A stretch of 64,000 nt of DNA, taken from NCBI GenBank assembly GCA_910588285.1, contig CAJUQB010000010.1:8015-72014 (forward strand), read 5' to 3'. The notes beneath the pieces were generated by a model. The model saw nothing but the letters and a program-made list of their open reading frames with translations, was not told the origin of the DNA and made no database searches. The position numbers and the translations under genes were made by a program. The DNA comes from an uncultured Lachnospiraceae bacterium. GTDB lineage: Bacteria; Bacillota; Clostridia; Lachnospirales; Lachnospiraceae. Positions 1 to 8,896 of the stretch are shown in pieces (within the stretch, counting starts at the first letter, position 1; the number at the start of each line of letters is the position of its first letter).

Positions 1-26
1 ATGCAAACCTAGAGGAGGTAACGAAA

Positions 27-1007
27 ATGAAAAATATTATGGCAGATTATGTGAAGCTTCCGGAGCTGGAGGAGTACAAGGAGTGGTTCAAGGATCATTT
101 TGATCTGTACCGTGAGGATGGTATTCTGCAGGTGACCATGAAGACCAAGGACCATCAGATGTGCTGGAGCGGTTCCAGCCACCGTGCCATGAGCCAGTTA
201 AGCCGTGTGATCTCCATGGACCGCAAGAATGAGATCCTGATCTGGACTCACTATGGGGACAACTGGATGATGGATAAGGATCCCAATGGCTGGAGCACCT
301 ATGCAGAGGAGCGTTTTGAGCATCAGTACATAGATGATTACAATCTGATCAAAAATATGATCTTTGACATTGATATTCCCACCATCGGCGCTGTGCCGGG
401 GCCGGGCTTTCACTGGGATTCTGCGCTGCTGTGCGATATTACCCTGGCATCCGAGGACGCAACCTTTGACGACGACCACCTGTTCTTTGGCCTGATTCCC
501 GGAGACGGCATGTTCATGCTGATGCAGCATTTTATGGGAACCAAGCGGGCCAATTATTACGCATACACCTGCCGCCAGTGGACTGCACAGCAGGCGCTTG
601 AGTGGGGCTGGGTCAATGAGCTGTGCCCCAAGGGCAAGGTAGTGGAGCGTGCATGGGAGATTGCCCGGATTATCAAGTCCCTGCCTCTGGAGACACGTAC
701 CATCTATTCCCACCTGTGCAAGCGTCCCCTGGAGAAGCTTCTGGTGGAGGATTTGAAGATCCATACCTTGAGCGAGCAGTACAGCACCATGTACCGGATT
801 GCCCAGAAGGATTATGGCAAAGCCCAGACCGATGAGAAGGATATGTCCATGATCCACCATTATCGTTATGCAACGGATGAGCACAAGTATCTGCAGGATC
901 CCATCAAGACCTGGGATGAGATCCGTGAGGATGCCGTAGTCTGGGGTGAGAAAACGGGCTTCAAGGCTCCGGACGAGGTGTTTGGCGACGGGAACGGCGA
1001 GAAATAG
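27..1007 (+). CDS. 6-oxocamphor-hydrolase-like beta-diketone hydrolase (crotonase superfamily)
   Basis: A 326-residue crotonase-fold protein. A generic annotation would be enoyl-CoA hydratase, but it fits 6-oxocamphor hydrolase (OCH) better. The segment DDDHLFFGLIPGDG (about residues 150-163) keeps a His and an Asp nine residues apart, the spacing of the OCH catalytic pair His145/Asp154. The following stretch (MGTKRANYYAYTCRQW, then ALEWGWVNEL) aligns with the OCH region GSNRGRYFLLTG...ALDYGAVNEV as I remember it. OCH cleaves cyclic 1,3-diketones by a retro-Claisen reaction, without CoA. The start is set by GAGGAGGT seven bases upstream of ATG 27. It is followed 15 bp later by a beta-keto-acid cleavage enzyme, which fits a ring-opening role. 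The window begins with ATG CAA ACC TAG, possibly the end of an upstream gene. The substrate is unknown; true hydratase activity cannot be excluded. Confidence 0.8.
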   Translation: MKNIMADYVKLPELEEYKEWFKDHFDLYREDGILQVTMKTKDHQMCWSGSSHRAMSQLSRVISMDRKNEILIWTHYGDNWMMDKDPNGWSTYAEERFEHQYIDDYNLIKNMIFDIDIPTIGAVPGPGFHWDSALLCDITLASEDATFDDDHLFFGLIPGDGMFMLMQHFMGTKRANYYAYTCRQWTAQQALEWGWVNELCPKGKVVERAWEIARIIKSLPLETRTIYSHLCKRPLEKLLVEDLKIHTLSEQYSTMYRIAQKDYGKAQTDEKDMSMIHHYRYATDEHKYLQDPIKTWDEIREDAVVWGEKTGFKAPDEVFGDGNGEK

Positions 1008-1022
1008 AGGAGGAGAGAAAGT

Positions 1023-1865
1023 ATGAGTGAACCGGTAATTATCACGGCGGCCCTGACCGGCGCCGTGACACCCAAGGAGAAAAATGCCAGCATTCCCCTT
1101 ACCCCGGCAGAAATCGCGGAGGACGCTTATGCCTGCTGGAAGGCAGGGGCAGCCATTGTCCACCTCCATATGCGAAACGACGAGGGGATCGGCTGCATGA
1201 GTGCAGTCAAATTTGCAGAGACCATCCGGCTTCTGCGTGAGAAAAAGGACTGCGATGTAATCATCAACTGTACCTCCTCCGGAGATAATACAGGGACTGC
1301 CACAGACGAGACCCGGATGCTTCATATGAAGACTGTGGACGGGATTGAGATGGGAAGCTATGATGCCGGCAGCTTCAACTGGATGCCGGGCGGCGTATTT
1401 GAAAATTCCCCCCAATTCCTTGAGGCCCTTGGGGATGTGTACATAGAGCGGGGCATCAAGCCGGAGGTAGAGATTTTTGATTCCGGTATGCTGGGTGTGG
1501 CCAACTATTTTGTAGAGCATGGCCATCTGCCCGCGCCCATCCACTACCAGTTCTGCCTGGGCGTCCTGGGCGGTATGCCGGCGACAGTGGAGAACCTCCA
1601 GTATCTGGTGAACAAAATCCCGGCAGGCTCTACCTGGTCAGCCTTTGGCGTAGGGAAGCAGCATCTGCCCATCCTGTTTGCGGCCCTGGCACTGGGAGGC
1701 AATATCCGTGTGGGGCTGGAGGATAATGTTTACTACAGCAAGGGCGTTCCTGCAACCAATGTAATGCTGGTGGAGCGTGCTGTGCAGGCAGTGAGGATAT
1801 TTGGCAAGGAGCCGGCCACACCGGCACAGGCAAGGGAGATTCTGGGGATTCCTCCCCTGAGATAA
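1023..1865 (+). CDS. Beta-keto acid cleavage enzyme (BKACE, DUF849/Kce family)
   Basis: A 280-residue TIM-barrel protein of the BKACE family, whose founder Kce cleaves 3-keto-5-aminohexanoate with acetyl-CoA to acetoacetate and a new acyl-CoA. Visible family marks are the N-terminal VIITAALTGA strand, the zinc ligands in VHLHMR (His47, His49) and a third ligand in GLEDN (Glu233). The family glycine motif GVLGGMPAT (about residues 180-188) and the C-terminal LGIPPLR are also present. Length is normal for the family. It sits between the beta-diketone hydrolase and a split transketolase, so a beta-keto acid from ring opening is the likely substrate. The lysine-fermentation partners of true Kce (KamA, KamDE, Kdd, Kal) are absent here, so a lysine role is unlikely. 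SD AGGAGGAG lies just before ATG 1023. Confidence 0.9.
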   Translation: MSEPVIITAALTGAVTPKEKNASIPLTPAEIAEDAYACWKAGAAIVHLHMRNDEGIGCMSAVKFAETIRLLREKKDCDVIINCTSSGDNTGTATDETRMLHMKTVDGIEMGSYDAGSFNWMPGGVFENSPQFLEALGDVYIERGIKPEVEIFDSGMLGVANYFVEHGHLPAPIHYQFCLGVLGGMPATVENLQYLVNKIPAGSTWSAFGVGKQHLPILFAALALGGNIRVGLEDNVYYSKGVPATNVMLVERAVQAVRIFGKEPATPAQAREILGIPPLR

Positions 1866-1879
1866 AGGAGGCATAAGAC

Positions 1880-2704
1880 ATGACAGATTTGGAAAAACTG
1901 GCCGTCCGAATCCGGATTGCGGAGATGAAATGCTTTAAAAAGCGCGGCTTTGGGCATGTGGGCGGTTCCTTAAGCATTGTAGATACCCTGGCGGCCCTGT
2001 ATGGGAAGCTGATGAAATATGATCCCACGAATCCCCAGTGGGAGGGGCGGGACTACCTGGTAATGTCTAAGGGCCACTGCGGGCCCGGCCTGTACGCAGC
2101 CCTGGCTGTGGAAGGCTTCTTCCCGGAGGAGTGGCTGATGACGTTAAATGAGCCCCGCACAAAGCTGCCCAGCCACTGTGACAAGAACCTGACCCCGGGC
2201 ATTGATATGTCCACAGGCTCCCTGGGACAGGGAGCGTCCACCTCGGCAGGCATGGCCCTGGCGGCAAAGCTGAATGGTCAGGAGAATAAGGTGTTCTGTA
2301 TTCTGGGAGACGGAGAGTGCGACGAAGGACAGGTATGGGAGATGCTGCTGTTTGCAGCGGCCAGGAAGCTTAACAATTATGTGGTGTTTGTGGATTATAA
2401 CTACAAGCAGCTGGATGGCAGCACGGACGACGTGCTTCCGCTGGGAGACCTGCGGGCGAAATTTGAAGCCTTTGGCTGGTATGCGGTGGATGTAAACGGA
2501 AATGATCCGGATGCAGTGGCAAATGCGGTGGAAACAGGATTTGCACAGAATGGAGACCGTCCCATTGCCGTGGTCTTACATACCAAAAAGGGCTTTGGTG
2601 TGGACTTTATTGAGGAGATGGAGTTTAACCACCATATCACCCTGACAGAGGAAGAGGCGGATCGGGCCATCGGACAGCTGGAAAGGAGGCTTACCAATGA
2701 TTGA
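1880..2704 (+). CDS. Transketolase-like protein, N-terminal (TPP-binding) subunit
   Basis: This 274-residue protein is the first half of a split transketolase. It carries the early His/Gly loop KRGFGHVGGSLS, the SKGHCGPGLYAAL segment with the transketolase GH motif, and the TPP motif GDGECDEGQ...N (about residues 151-180). It lacks the pyrimidine-binding domain, which the next gene supplies, and overlaps it by 8 bp. Split transketolases occur in ordinary pentose metabolism but also in specialised pathways such as apulose-4-phosphate and sulfoquinovose transketolase routes. Here it is embedded in a catabolic operon, so a dedicated ketose donor is plausible. SD AAAGGAGG precedes ATG 1880. Confidence 0.9.
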   Translation: MTDLEKLAVRIRIAEMKCFKKRGFGHVGGSLSIVDTLAALYGKLMKYDPTNPQWEGRDYLVMSKGHCGPGLYAALAVEGFFPEEWLMTLNEPRTKLPSHCDKNLTPGIDMSTGSLGQGASTSAGMALAAKLNGQENKVFCILGDGECDEGQVWEMLLFAAARKLNNYVVFVDYNYKQLDGSTDDVLPLGDLRAKFEAFGWYAVDVNGNDPDAVANAVETGFAQNGDRPIAVVLHTKKGFGVDFIEEMEFNHHITLTEEEADRAIGQLERRLTND

Positions 2705-3668
2705 TCTGGCATATACAGGAAAAGCAGATGAGAAGACCATAAAGGATTCTTTTGCAGATGTTCTGCGGGGGCTGTTTGCAGAGGATCCGGATGTGATTTA
2801 TCTGGATGCAGACTTGATGAATTCCATGGGTACTTATAAATTATCCAAGGAATTCCCCGACCGCTGTATTGACTGCGGGATCCAGGAGGCCAACATGGTA
2901 GGTGTGGCTGCCGGGGCTTCCGCCCTGGGGAAAAAGCCCTATGTACACACCTTCGGCCCCTTTGCAGGGAGAAGATGCTACGACCAGGTGTTTATTTCCG
3001 TGGGCTATGCAAAAAACAATGTGCGCATCATCGGTTCCGATGCCGGCGTGACGGCAGCCTACAACGGAGGAACCCACATGCCCTTTGAGGACATCGCCCT
3101 GTACCGGGCCATTCCGGAGGCCATGATTATTGACGTGACGGACCAGACCCAGTTTGATGCAGCCATCCGCCAGACCAAGGACCGTCCGGGAGTGACCTAT
3201 ATCCGCTGTCCCAGGAAGAACTGCACCAAGGTGTACGGCCCGGGAACGGAATTTGAATTTGGGAAGGCCAATGTCCTTCGGGAGGGCAGCGACTGCGCTG
3301 TCATCGCCTGCGGCATTATGGTGGCAGAGGCCCTGAAAGCAGCAGAGCTTCTGGAGGCAGAGGGCATTCACATTGTAGTGATTGATGCAGTGACCGTAAA
3401 GCCCCTGGATACAGAGACCGTGCTCTCCTATGCCAAGAGCTGTAAGGCCATTGTAACAGCAGAAAATGCCACGGTAATCGGAGGACTTGGTTCAGCTGTA
3501 TGCGAATGTGTGGCAGATAGCTGCCCCACCATCGTAAAGCGGGTAGGTGTCCAGGATCTGTACGGCGAAGTGGGAGATGTGGGATACCTAAAGGAGCGGT
3601 TTGGGCTGACAGCAGAAACCATTGGGGCGAAGGTAAAGGAAGCCATCCGGGCTAAGGAAGGCAGATAG
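2697..3668 (+). CDS. Transketolase-like protein, C-terminal subunit
   Basis: A 323-residue partner of the preceding subunit. It holds the pyrimidine-binding domain with the catalytic-type Glu in CGIQEANMVGVAAG (about residues 57-70), which activates TPP in the shared active site. The FGPFAGRRCYDQ region and a transketolase C-terminal domain (KPLDTETVLSYAKSC onwards) follow. Start ATG 2697 overlaps the end of the N-terminal subunit, pointing to translational coupling and a 1:1 complex. The acceptor/donor pair cannot be read from sequence. With an RpiB-like isomerase downstream and a phosphofructokinase in the same window, transfer of a two-carbon unit between sugar phosphates is the natural inference. 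Confidence 0.9.
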   Translation: MIDLAYTGKADEKTIKDSFADVLRGLFAEDPDVIYLDADLMNSMGTYKLSKEFPDRCIDCGIQEANMVGVAAGASALGKKPYVHTFGPFAGRRCYDQVFISVGYAKNNVRIIGSDAGVTAAYNGGTHMPFEDIALYRAIPEAMIIDVTDQTQFDAAIRQTKDRPGVTYIRCPRKNCTKVYGPGTEFEFGKANVLREGSDCAVIACGIMVAEALKAAELLEAEGIHIVVIDAVTVKPLDTETVLSYAKSCKAIVTAENATVIGGLGSAVCECVADSCPTIVKRVGVQDLYGEVGDVGYLKERFGLTAETIGAKVKEAIRAKEGR

Positions 3669-3680
3669 GGAGAGCGTGTT

Positions 3681-4703
3681 ATGAAAGCATTAGTGAAAAC
3701 AGGTAAAGGAAGAGAAAGCGTAAAGCTGATAGATATTCCCATTCCGGAGCCAAAAGAGGACGAGGTACAGATCAAGGTTATGGCCTGCGGCATCTGCGGC
3801 ACGGATGAGCACATCATGAACGATGCTTACCAGCATACGGTTCCCGTTGTTCTGGGCCATGAGTTTACCGGCGTTGTGACCAAGATCGGCAGGGATGTGA
3901 AAAACCTTAAGGTGGGAGATCAGGTGGTGGCTCTGTCCGCCCAGCGCTCCTGCGGGACCTGCAAATACTGCCGCATCGGGGATTTTGTCCACTGTACCCA
4001 GAAGCAGTCCATTGGTATCGACCTGGGAGGGGCCATGGCGGAATATTTGGTGACAACTTCTGCCAGGACCTTCAAGGTGCCGGATCACTATGTGGGCAGG
4101 GATATTTTGTCCATCACAGAGCCCCTGGCCTGCTGCACCCGGGCAGTGCTGGAGAAATCCACCATCCATGCAGGAGACGTGGCAGTGGTGGCAGGCCCTG
4201 GTGTTATCGGCCTGCTGTGTATGCAGCTGGCAAAGCTCTGCGGCGCTTTTGTGATAGTCAGCGGAACTCCGGCAGATAAAGCCAGGCTGGAGCTGGCCAA
4301 AGAGCTTGGAGCCGATGTGGTCAACGAGGATCCGGCAAAGCTTGCGGAGCTGGTAAACCAGTATGCGCCCTATGGGGCTGACCATGTGATCGAATGCTCC
4401 GGGGCAGCGCCCTCCCTGCGGTCAGCTCTGGAATGCGTCCGGAAGGAAGGCAGCCTGACCCAGGTCGGCATGTACGGAAAGAATGTGGAGATCCCCATGG
4501 ATACCGTTGTGCGCAAGGAGCTTAAGGTGACGGCAGGATTTTCCCAGGCGATGTCTACCTGGGAGCTGGCGTTGAAGATTATCGGTCAGGACGTGCTGAA
4601 GCTGGAGGAGTTGGTCAGCAAGCGGATGCCTCTCACGGATTGGGAGGAAGCCTTTGATTTGTTTGCAAAGAAAACGGAAAATAAGATTTTCCTGATTCCG
4701 TAG
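3681..4703 (+). CDS. Zinc-dependent medium-chain alcohol/polyol dehydrogenase
   Basis: A 340-residue MDR-family dehydrogenase resembling sorbitol, threonine and butanediol dehydrogenases. The catalytic zinc region is ACGICGTDEH (Cys near 37, followed by LGHEFTG). A four-cysteine structural zinc loop is seen in SCGTCKYCRIGDFVHC. The Rossmann motif is VVAGPGVIGLL (about residues 171-181). It starts 12 bp after the transketolase and ends at an AT-rich gap with tandem repeats, so it may close the first transcription block. A role oxidising a polyol or cyclitol hydroxyl is inferred from family and context only. Substrate and cofactor preference are not visible. Confidence 0.85.
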   Translation: MKALVKTGKGRESVKLIDIPIPEPKEDEVQIKVMACGICGTDEHIMNDAYQHTVPVVLGHEFTGVVTKIGRDVKNLKVGDQVVALSAQRSCGTCKYCRIGDFVHCTQKQSIGIDLGGAMAEYLVTTSARTFKVPDHYVGRDILSITEPLACCTRAVLEKSTIHAGDVAVVAGPGVIGLLCMQLAKLCGAFVIVSGTPADKARLELAKELGADVVNEDPAKLAELVNQYAPYGADHVIECSGAAPSLRSALECVRKEGSLTQVGMYGKNVEIPMDTVVRKELKVTAGFSQAMSTWELALKIIGQDVLKLEELVSKRMPLTDWEEAFDLFAKKTENKIFLIP

Positions 4704-4761
4704 ACTGGAATTTATGGAGTATTATTTGGAATGTCAGCTTTGTAGCATGAAACTGGAAAAT

Positions 4762-4858
4762 AAAATAGTGATTTAACAAAATAATTTAAAAATAAAATAA
4801 TGATTTAAAATGATGATTTAAAATAATGATTTAAAATAATATTTTAAAATAATAATTT
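4762..4858. repeat. 13-bp AT-rich tandem repeat in the gap between two operon parts
   Basis: Five consecutive 13-bp units of the form AAAATAATGATTT occupy 4794-4858, with only a few substitutions. A further related unit, AAAATAGTGATTT, lies at 4762-4774. The whole gap 4704-4896 is almost pure A/T, unlike the mid-GC genes on both sides. It lies between the alcohol dehydrogenase and SDR genes. It could hold a promoter or act as a spacing element whose copy number varies, but no clear -35/-10 pair is evident. Confidence 0.85.
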
Positions 4859-4896
4859 GATAAAATAATTAAAAAAAGATAATGGAGGAAAGAATC

Positions 4897-5664
4897 ATGA
4901 AGGATATGTTTCGATTGGATGGAAAAAATGCAATTGTAATTGGCGGAGCAGGCGGAATCGGCGAGGGGATCGCAGAAGCTCTGGCTGCCTATGGCGCGGA
5001 TGTTTCCATTGCAAGCCGTAAGATGGAGGCTTTGCTGAAGGCAAAGGAGAAGATCAAAGAGGCTACAGGGAAGGATGTGACTGTCTATACGGTGGATGCC
5101 TCCAAGGAGGAGAGCATCGCCGCATTGGTGGAGACCGTGCTGAAGGATAAGGACCATATGGATATTCTGGTGAATGCCCAGGGATATAATGTGAAGCATC
5201 ACATTGTAGATCTTCCCATGGATGTGATGAAGGGGATGTTTGAGGTCAATGTAATCGGTATCGCTATGCTGTGCAAGTATTTTGGCAAGCATATGAAGGA
5301 GAGAGGCTACGGCAAGATCATCAACGTATCCTCCACAAGAGGAAGCAGAGCCTGTCTGGGTGGAAACGCCAGCTACTGCTCCACCAAGGGGGCGCTGGAT
5401 ATGCTCACCAGAACCCTTGCCTGCGACCTTGGACCGGAGGTTACGGTCAATGCCATTGGACCGACCAATACAGTGACACCGATGATGGAAGATCTGATTA
5501 AGGAGCATCCGGAAATTCTTCGTTCCGGCGACGACAAGCCCTTAAAGAGAATCGGAACGGTAGAGGACTGCATGGGACCGGCTGTGTTCCTGGCTTCCGA
5601 CGCTTCCTGCTTTGTGACAGGACAGATCCTCTATGCGGACGGCGGTATGACAGCCATCGGATAA
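4897..5664 (+). CDS. SDR-family oxidoreductase
   Basis: A classical short-chain dehydrogenase of 255 residues. It shows the glycine-rich NAD(P) motif GGAGGIGEG (about residues 16-24), the conserved Asn region LVNAQG, catalytic Ser in NVSSTRG and the Tyr-x3-Lys pair in SYCSTKGA. It ends with the usual YADGG segment. I chose ATG 4897 over ATG 4882 because GGAGGA at 4884-4889 is correctly spaced only for the former. It resembles gluconate 5-dehydrogenase-type SDRs, but the substrate is not determinable. It begins the second block, directly ahead of ptb and buk. Confidence 0.9.
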   Translation: MKDMFRLDGKNAIVIGGAGGIGEGIAEALAAYGADVSIASRKMEALLKAKEKIKEATGKDVTVYTVDASKEESIAALVETVLKDKDHMDILVNAQGYNVKHHIVDLPMDVMKGMFEVNVIGIAMLCKYFGKHMKERGYGKIINVSSTRGSRACLGGNASYCSTKGALDMLTRTLACDLGPEVTVNAIGPTNTVTPMMEDLIKEHPEILRSGDDKPLKRIGTVEDCMGPAVFLASDASCFVTGQILYADGGMTAIG

Positions 5665-5680
5665 TCCCGGGAGGAAGAGC

Positions 5681-6583
5681 ATGGAATTAAAAAAATTAAG
5701 TGACCTGCTGCCGTACTGCCAGGCAAATATTCCGGTAAAACGGATGGCAGTGATCAAGGCAGAGGATGACCATACACTGAATGCGGTATTTCAGGCGCAG
5801 GACGCAGGGGTGATCGAACCGGTACTGATTGGTACCGGTTCGGTGATCCGGGAACTGGCGGCTTCTCTTGGAAGGAAAGAGATGCCAAAGATTGTGGATA
5901 TTACGGATTCCAAAGAGGCTGCAGAGAAGGCTATCGCCATGGTTCATGAGGGAACGGTGGACTATCTGATGAAGGGGACCCTGGAGACCAAGGAGCTGAT
6001 GCAGGTAATTGTGGCCAAGGCGTCCGGCATGCGTACCGGACGGCTGATGTCCAAGATTGATTTTGTGGAGAATCCCGGGATTCCCAAGCTCTTTGCACTG
6101 TCGGATTCCGCATTGAATCCAAAGCCGGACCTGGCAGCCAAGAAGCAGATTATTGAAAATGCCCTGGAGGTGCTCTACAGCATGGGAATCAAAGAGCCCA
6201 AGGTGGCTGTCCTGGCCGCGGCGGAGACTTTGAATCCCAAATTACAGGAGAGCACCGATGCAGCGGCCTTGAAGGAAATGTATGACAGAGGGGAATTTGG
6301 TCCCTGTATGCTGGAAGGGCCTATTTCCATCGACCTGGCCCTGGATCCGGAGGCTGTCCGGGTGAAAAAATATGAAAGCCCGGTAGGGGGCGACGCGGAC
6401 CTTGTGATTTGCCCGGATCTGGTGTCCGGCAATCTGATGGGCAAGGGAATGCTGCTGACAGGAGCCAAGGCTGCCGGTATAATTATCGGAGCCAAGGTGC
6501 CCATTGTCCTGATGTCAAGAGCAGCAGCCATTGAAGAAAAGTTTCAGTCTATTATCCTGGGCGCGATTGCATCCGGAGCGTAG
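5681..6583 (+). CDS. ptb: Phosphate butyryltransferase
   Basis: This 300-residue protein belongs to the phosphate acetyl/butyryltransferase family and converts butyryl-CoA plus phosphate to butyryl phosphate. Family features include the N-terminal Rossmann-like part, the segment YLMKGTLETKELMQ, the conserved LSDSALNPKPDL region (about residues 147-158) and the C-terminal motif GADLVICPDLVSGN-like stretch followed by GAKAAGIIIGAKVP. Length matches clostridial Ptb. It is followed 37 bp later by butyrate kinase, the standard partner, so the assignment is firm. The pair yields ATP from butyryl-CoA. It may also act on other short acyl-CoAs. Confidence 0.95.
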   Translation: MELKKLSDLLPYCQANIPVKRMAVIKAEDDHTLNAVFQAQDAGVIEPVLIGTGSVIRELAASLGRKEMPKIVDITDSKEAAEKAIAMVHEGTVDYLMKGTLETKELMQVIVAKASGMRTGRLMSKIDFVENPGIPKLFALSDSALNPKPDLAAKKQIIENALEVLYSMGIKEPKVAVLAAAETLNPKLQESTDAAALKEMYDRGEFGPCMLEGPISIDLALDPEAVRVKKYESPVGGDADLVICPDLVSGNLMGKGMLLTGAKAAGIIIGAKVPIVLMSRAAAIEEKFQSIILGAIASGA

Positions 6584-6620
6584 AGCTGGAGGAAACCATA
6601 CAGGAAGGTGAGGAAGCACA

Positions 6621-7730
6621 ATGTCAGATATCAATTTACTTGTAATTAACCCAGGCTCCACCTCCACCAAGATTTCTATTTTTGAGAATGGGAAAGAGGT
6701 GGAACGGAAAAATTTGTCCCATTCCACAGAGAGCCTTGGGCAGTATAAAAAGGCCACAGATCAGGCAGATTTCCGGCAGCAGGAGGTGGAAACTTTCTTA
6801 CATGAGATCCAGTACGATCTTACAAAGCTTACGGCCATTGCCTGCCGGGGAGGCTCCCTGCCCCCCATCCATACGGGGGCCTATGAGGTCAATGAGGAGA
6901 TGCTGGATGTGCTCTTAAATCGTCCCATCGGCCAGCATGCTTCCAGCACAGCGGCCATTATCGGATACCATATGGCCAAAAAGCTTGGAATTAAGGCATA
7001 TATCTATGATGGAAATACGGCGGATGAGATTGAGGATATTGTCCGGGTAACCGGCTGTCCTCTGGTGCGGAAGCTGAGTATGGGCCATATCCTCAATACA
7101 AAGGCAGTGGGCCGCATGTTTGCAAAACAGATCGGAAAGAAGTACGAAGAATTGAATTTGATTCTGATCCATACTGGCGGAGGAATCAGTATTGGTTTAC
7201 ATAAACATGGAGTTATCGCAGATATCCTGACGGACCAGGACGGGACCATGTCTCCGGAGCGGGCAGGAGGACTTCCAAGCATTGGGATGGCAGAGCTTTG
7301 CTTTTCCGGAAAATACACCTTTGAGGAGGTCAGTGCCATGGTTCGGGGCAAGGGCGGCCTGACGGCTTACCTGGGAACCAATGATGTCCGGGAGGTGGAG
7401 GCACGTATCGCGGCAGGAGATGAAAAAGCACAGCTCATTTACGACGCCATGATCTATCAGACCGCCAAGGGCGCAGGCGCCCTGGCAACCGCAGTGAACG
7501 GCCAGCTGGACGGCATTATTGTCACAGGCGGAATCGCCAATTCCAACATGTTTTTAGAGAAATTAAAAGCCAGGATCTCATTCCTCCATCCGGTTACCGT
7601 GATTCCCGGAGAGTATGAGATGGAAGCTTTGGCAGCGGGAATTACCCGTGTGCTTACCGGTGAGGAGACGGCGCGGACCTACCGGGAAGCCGATGTGATT
7701 GAAACCTATATAAAAGGAGTATCAAGATGA
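6621..7730 (+). CDS. buk: Butyrate kinase
   Basis: A 369-residue ASKHA-fold acyl kinase making ATP and butyrate from butyryl phosphate. It begins with the phosphate-binding LLVINPGSTSTKI motif. Further marks are ACRGGSLPPI, the second phosphate motif IHTGGGISIGLH (about residues 175-186) and the adenosine-binding VTGGIANS (about residues 301-308). Length fits Buk rather than the longer acetate kinase. Its TGA overlaps the ATG of the thiolase by four bases (ATGA), so translation of the two is probably coupled. Confidence 0.95.
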   Translation: MSDINLLVINPGSTSTKISIFENGKEVERKNLSHSTESLGQYKKATDQADFRQQEVETFLHEIQYDLTKLTAIACRGGSLPPIHTGAYEVNEEMLDVLLNRPIGQHASSTAAIIGYHMAKKLGIKAYIYDGNTADEIEDIVRVTGCPLVRKLSMGHILNTKAVGRMFAKQIGKKYEELNLILIHTGGGISIGLHKHGVIADILTDQDGTMSPERAGGLPSIGMAELCFSGKYTFEEVSAMVRGKGGLTAYLGTNDVREVEARIAAGDEKAQLIYDAMIYQTAKGAGALATAVNGQLDGIIVTGGIANSNMFLEKLKARISFLHPVTVIPGEYEMEALAAGITRVLTGEETARTYREADVIETYIKGVSR

Positions 7731-8896
7731 AAAAAGAAGCAGTCATTGTATCTGCGGCCAGAACGCCGGTGGGCAGATGCAGAGGGATGTTTGCCGAAGT
7801 GGATGCGGCAGAGCTTGGAGCCATTGCAGTGAAGGCGGCAGTGGAACGTGCCGGGATCGCGCCGGAATCCGTGGAGGATGTGATATTCGGCAACCTGGCC
7901 AATGACAATTTTGCAAATATTGCCAGAGTAGTTTTGTTAAAAGCAGGTCTGCCTATCAGCGTGCCGGGATTTACCATTGACCGTCAGTGCTCTTCCGGTT
8001 TAAATGCCATCGCACTGGCAGCCATGATGATCGAGTCCGGTCATGGGGAGGTTTTTGTGGCAGGAGGTGTGGAGAGCGATTCCTCCCGCCCCTATATCAT
8101 GAACCGGCCCAAGCAGGCGTATCAGATGAACCCGCCGGAGTGGGGGATCCGTTACACTGCCCCCGGGGATCTGAATGTGAGCATGGGCATTACGGCAGAA
8201 AACCTCTGTGACAAATATGGGATTACCCGGGAGGAATGTGACGCTTTTGCGGTGGAAAGCCACAGACGGGCAGCTCTGGCCCAGGAACAGGGGCTGTTTG
8301 AGGAGCAGATTGTCCCGGTGCCTGTGCAGGACAAAAAAGGCAGCGTAACCCTGATTGATAAGGATGAATGCGTGCGCCCGGGCAGCAGTATGGAGACCCT
8401 TGGGAAGCTGAAGCCGGTATTCTTAGAAAACGGCAGGGTGACGGCAGGAACCAGCTCCCCCATGAGCGACGGCTCCGGCGCCGTGGTGGTGATGGAAAAG
8501 GAGCGGGCTCAAAGAGAAGGGAAAAAGATCTGGGCCAAATTTGTGGATTTTGCCGTGGTGGGCTGCGACCCCAAGATCATGGGCATTGGGCCTGTGGGAG
8601 CCATCCGGAAGCTGACGGATCAGACCGGTGTGAGCCTTGATGAGATAGGCCTGATCGAGCTGAATGAGGCCTTTGCCTCCCAGTCCATTGCCTGTATTCG
8701 GGAGCTGGGCCTTGATATGGATAAGGTGAACGTGAACGGAGGAGCACTGGCCTTGGGGCATCCCCTGGCAGGAACCGGCGGTATCCTGACCGCAAAGCTG
8801 GTTTATGAGATGGAGCGAAGAAGCGTCCGGTATGGCGTGGTGGCCTTCTGTATGGCCGGCGGCCAGGGGGCGGCTGCGCTGTTTGAGCGGATATAG
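7727..8896 (+). CDS. Acetyl-CoA C-acyltransferase (thiolase)
   Basis: A 389-residue thiolase II. The nucleophilic Cys88 sits in DRQCSSGLNAIALAA, the catalytic His in ALGHPLAGTGG, and the second Cys in VAFCMAGGQGAA near the C-terminus. It would interconvert acetoacetyl-CoA and acetyl-CoA, or cleave a related 3-oxoacyl-CoA. Between buk and the 3-hydroxyacyl-CoA dehydrogenase it completes part of the crotonyl-CoA/butyrate route. The product of the BKACE gene (acetoacetate or an acyl-CoA) also connects here. The last 25 bp are duplicated twice in the following gap. Confidence 0.95.
   Translation: MKKEAVIVSAARTPVGRCRGMFAEVDAAELGAIAVKAAVERAGIAPESVEDVIFGNLANDNFANIARVVLLKAGLPISVPGFTIDRQCSSGLNAIALAAMMIESGHGEVFVAGGVESDSSRPYIMNRPKQAYQMNPPEWGIRYTAPGDLNVSMGITAENLCDKYGITREECDAFAVESHRRAALAQEQGLFEEQIVPVPVQDKKGSVTLIDKDECVRPGSSMETLGKLKPVFLENGRVTAGTSSPMSDGSGAVVVMEKERAQREGKKIWAKFVDFAVVGCDPKIMGIGPVGAIRKLTDQTGVSLDEIGLIELNEAFASQSIACIRELGLDMDKVNVNGGALALGHPLAGTGGILTAKLVYEMERRSVRYGVVAFCMAGGQGAAALFERI

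Noticed and set aside
27..1007. Enoyl-CoA hydratase (crotonase) completing the butyrate pathway
   Set aside because: The fold is right and the context tempting, but the catalytic pattern follows 6-oxocamphor hydrolase rather than hydratase.
198..1544. Long open frames antisense to genes (for example here, and at 39480-40919 and 50376-51884)
   Set aside because: They mirror strong coding genes on the other strand, have low-complexity Cys/His/Pro-rich translations and no ribosome sites.
1023..1865. Lysine fermentation enzyme Kce
   Set aside because: No aminomutase or other lysine-pathway gene accompanies it.
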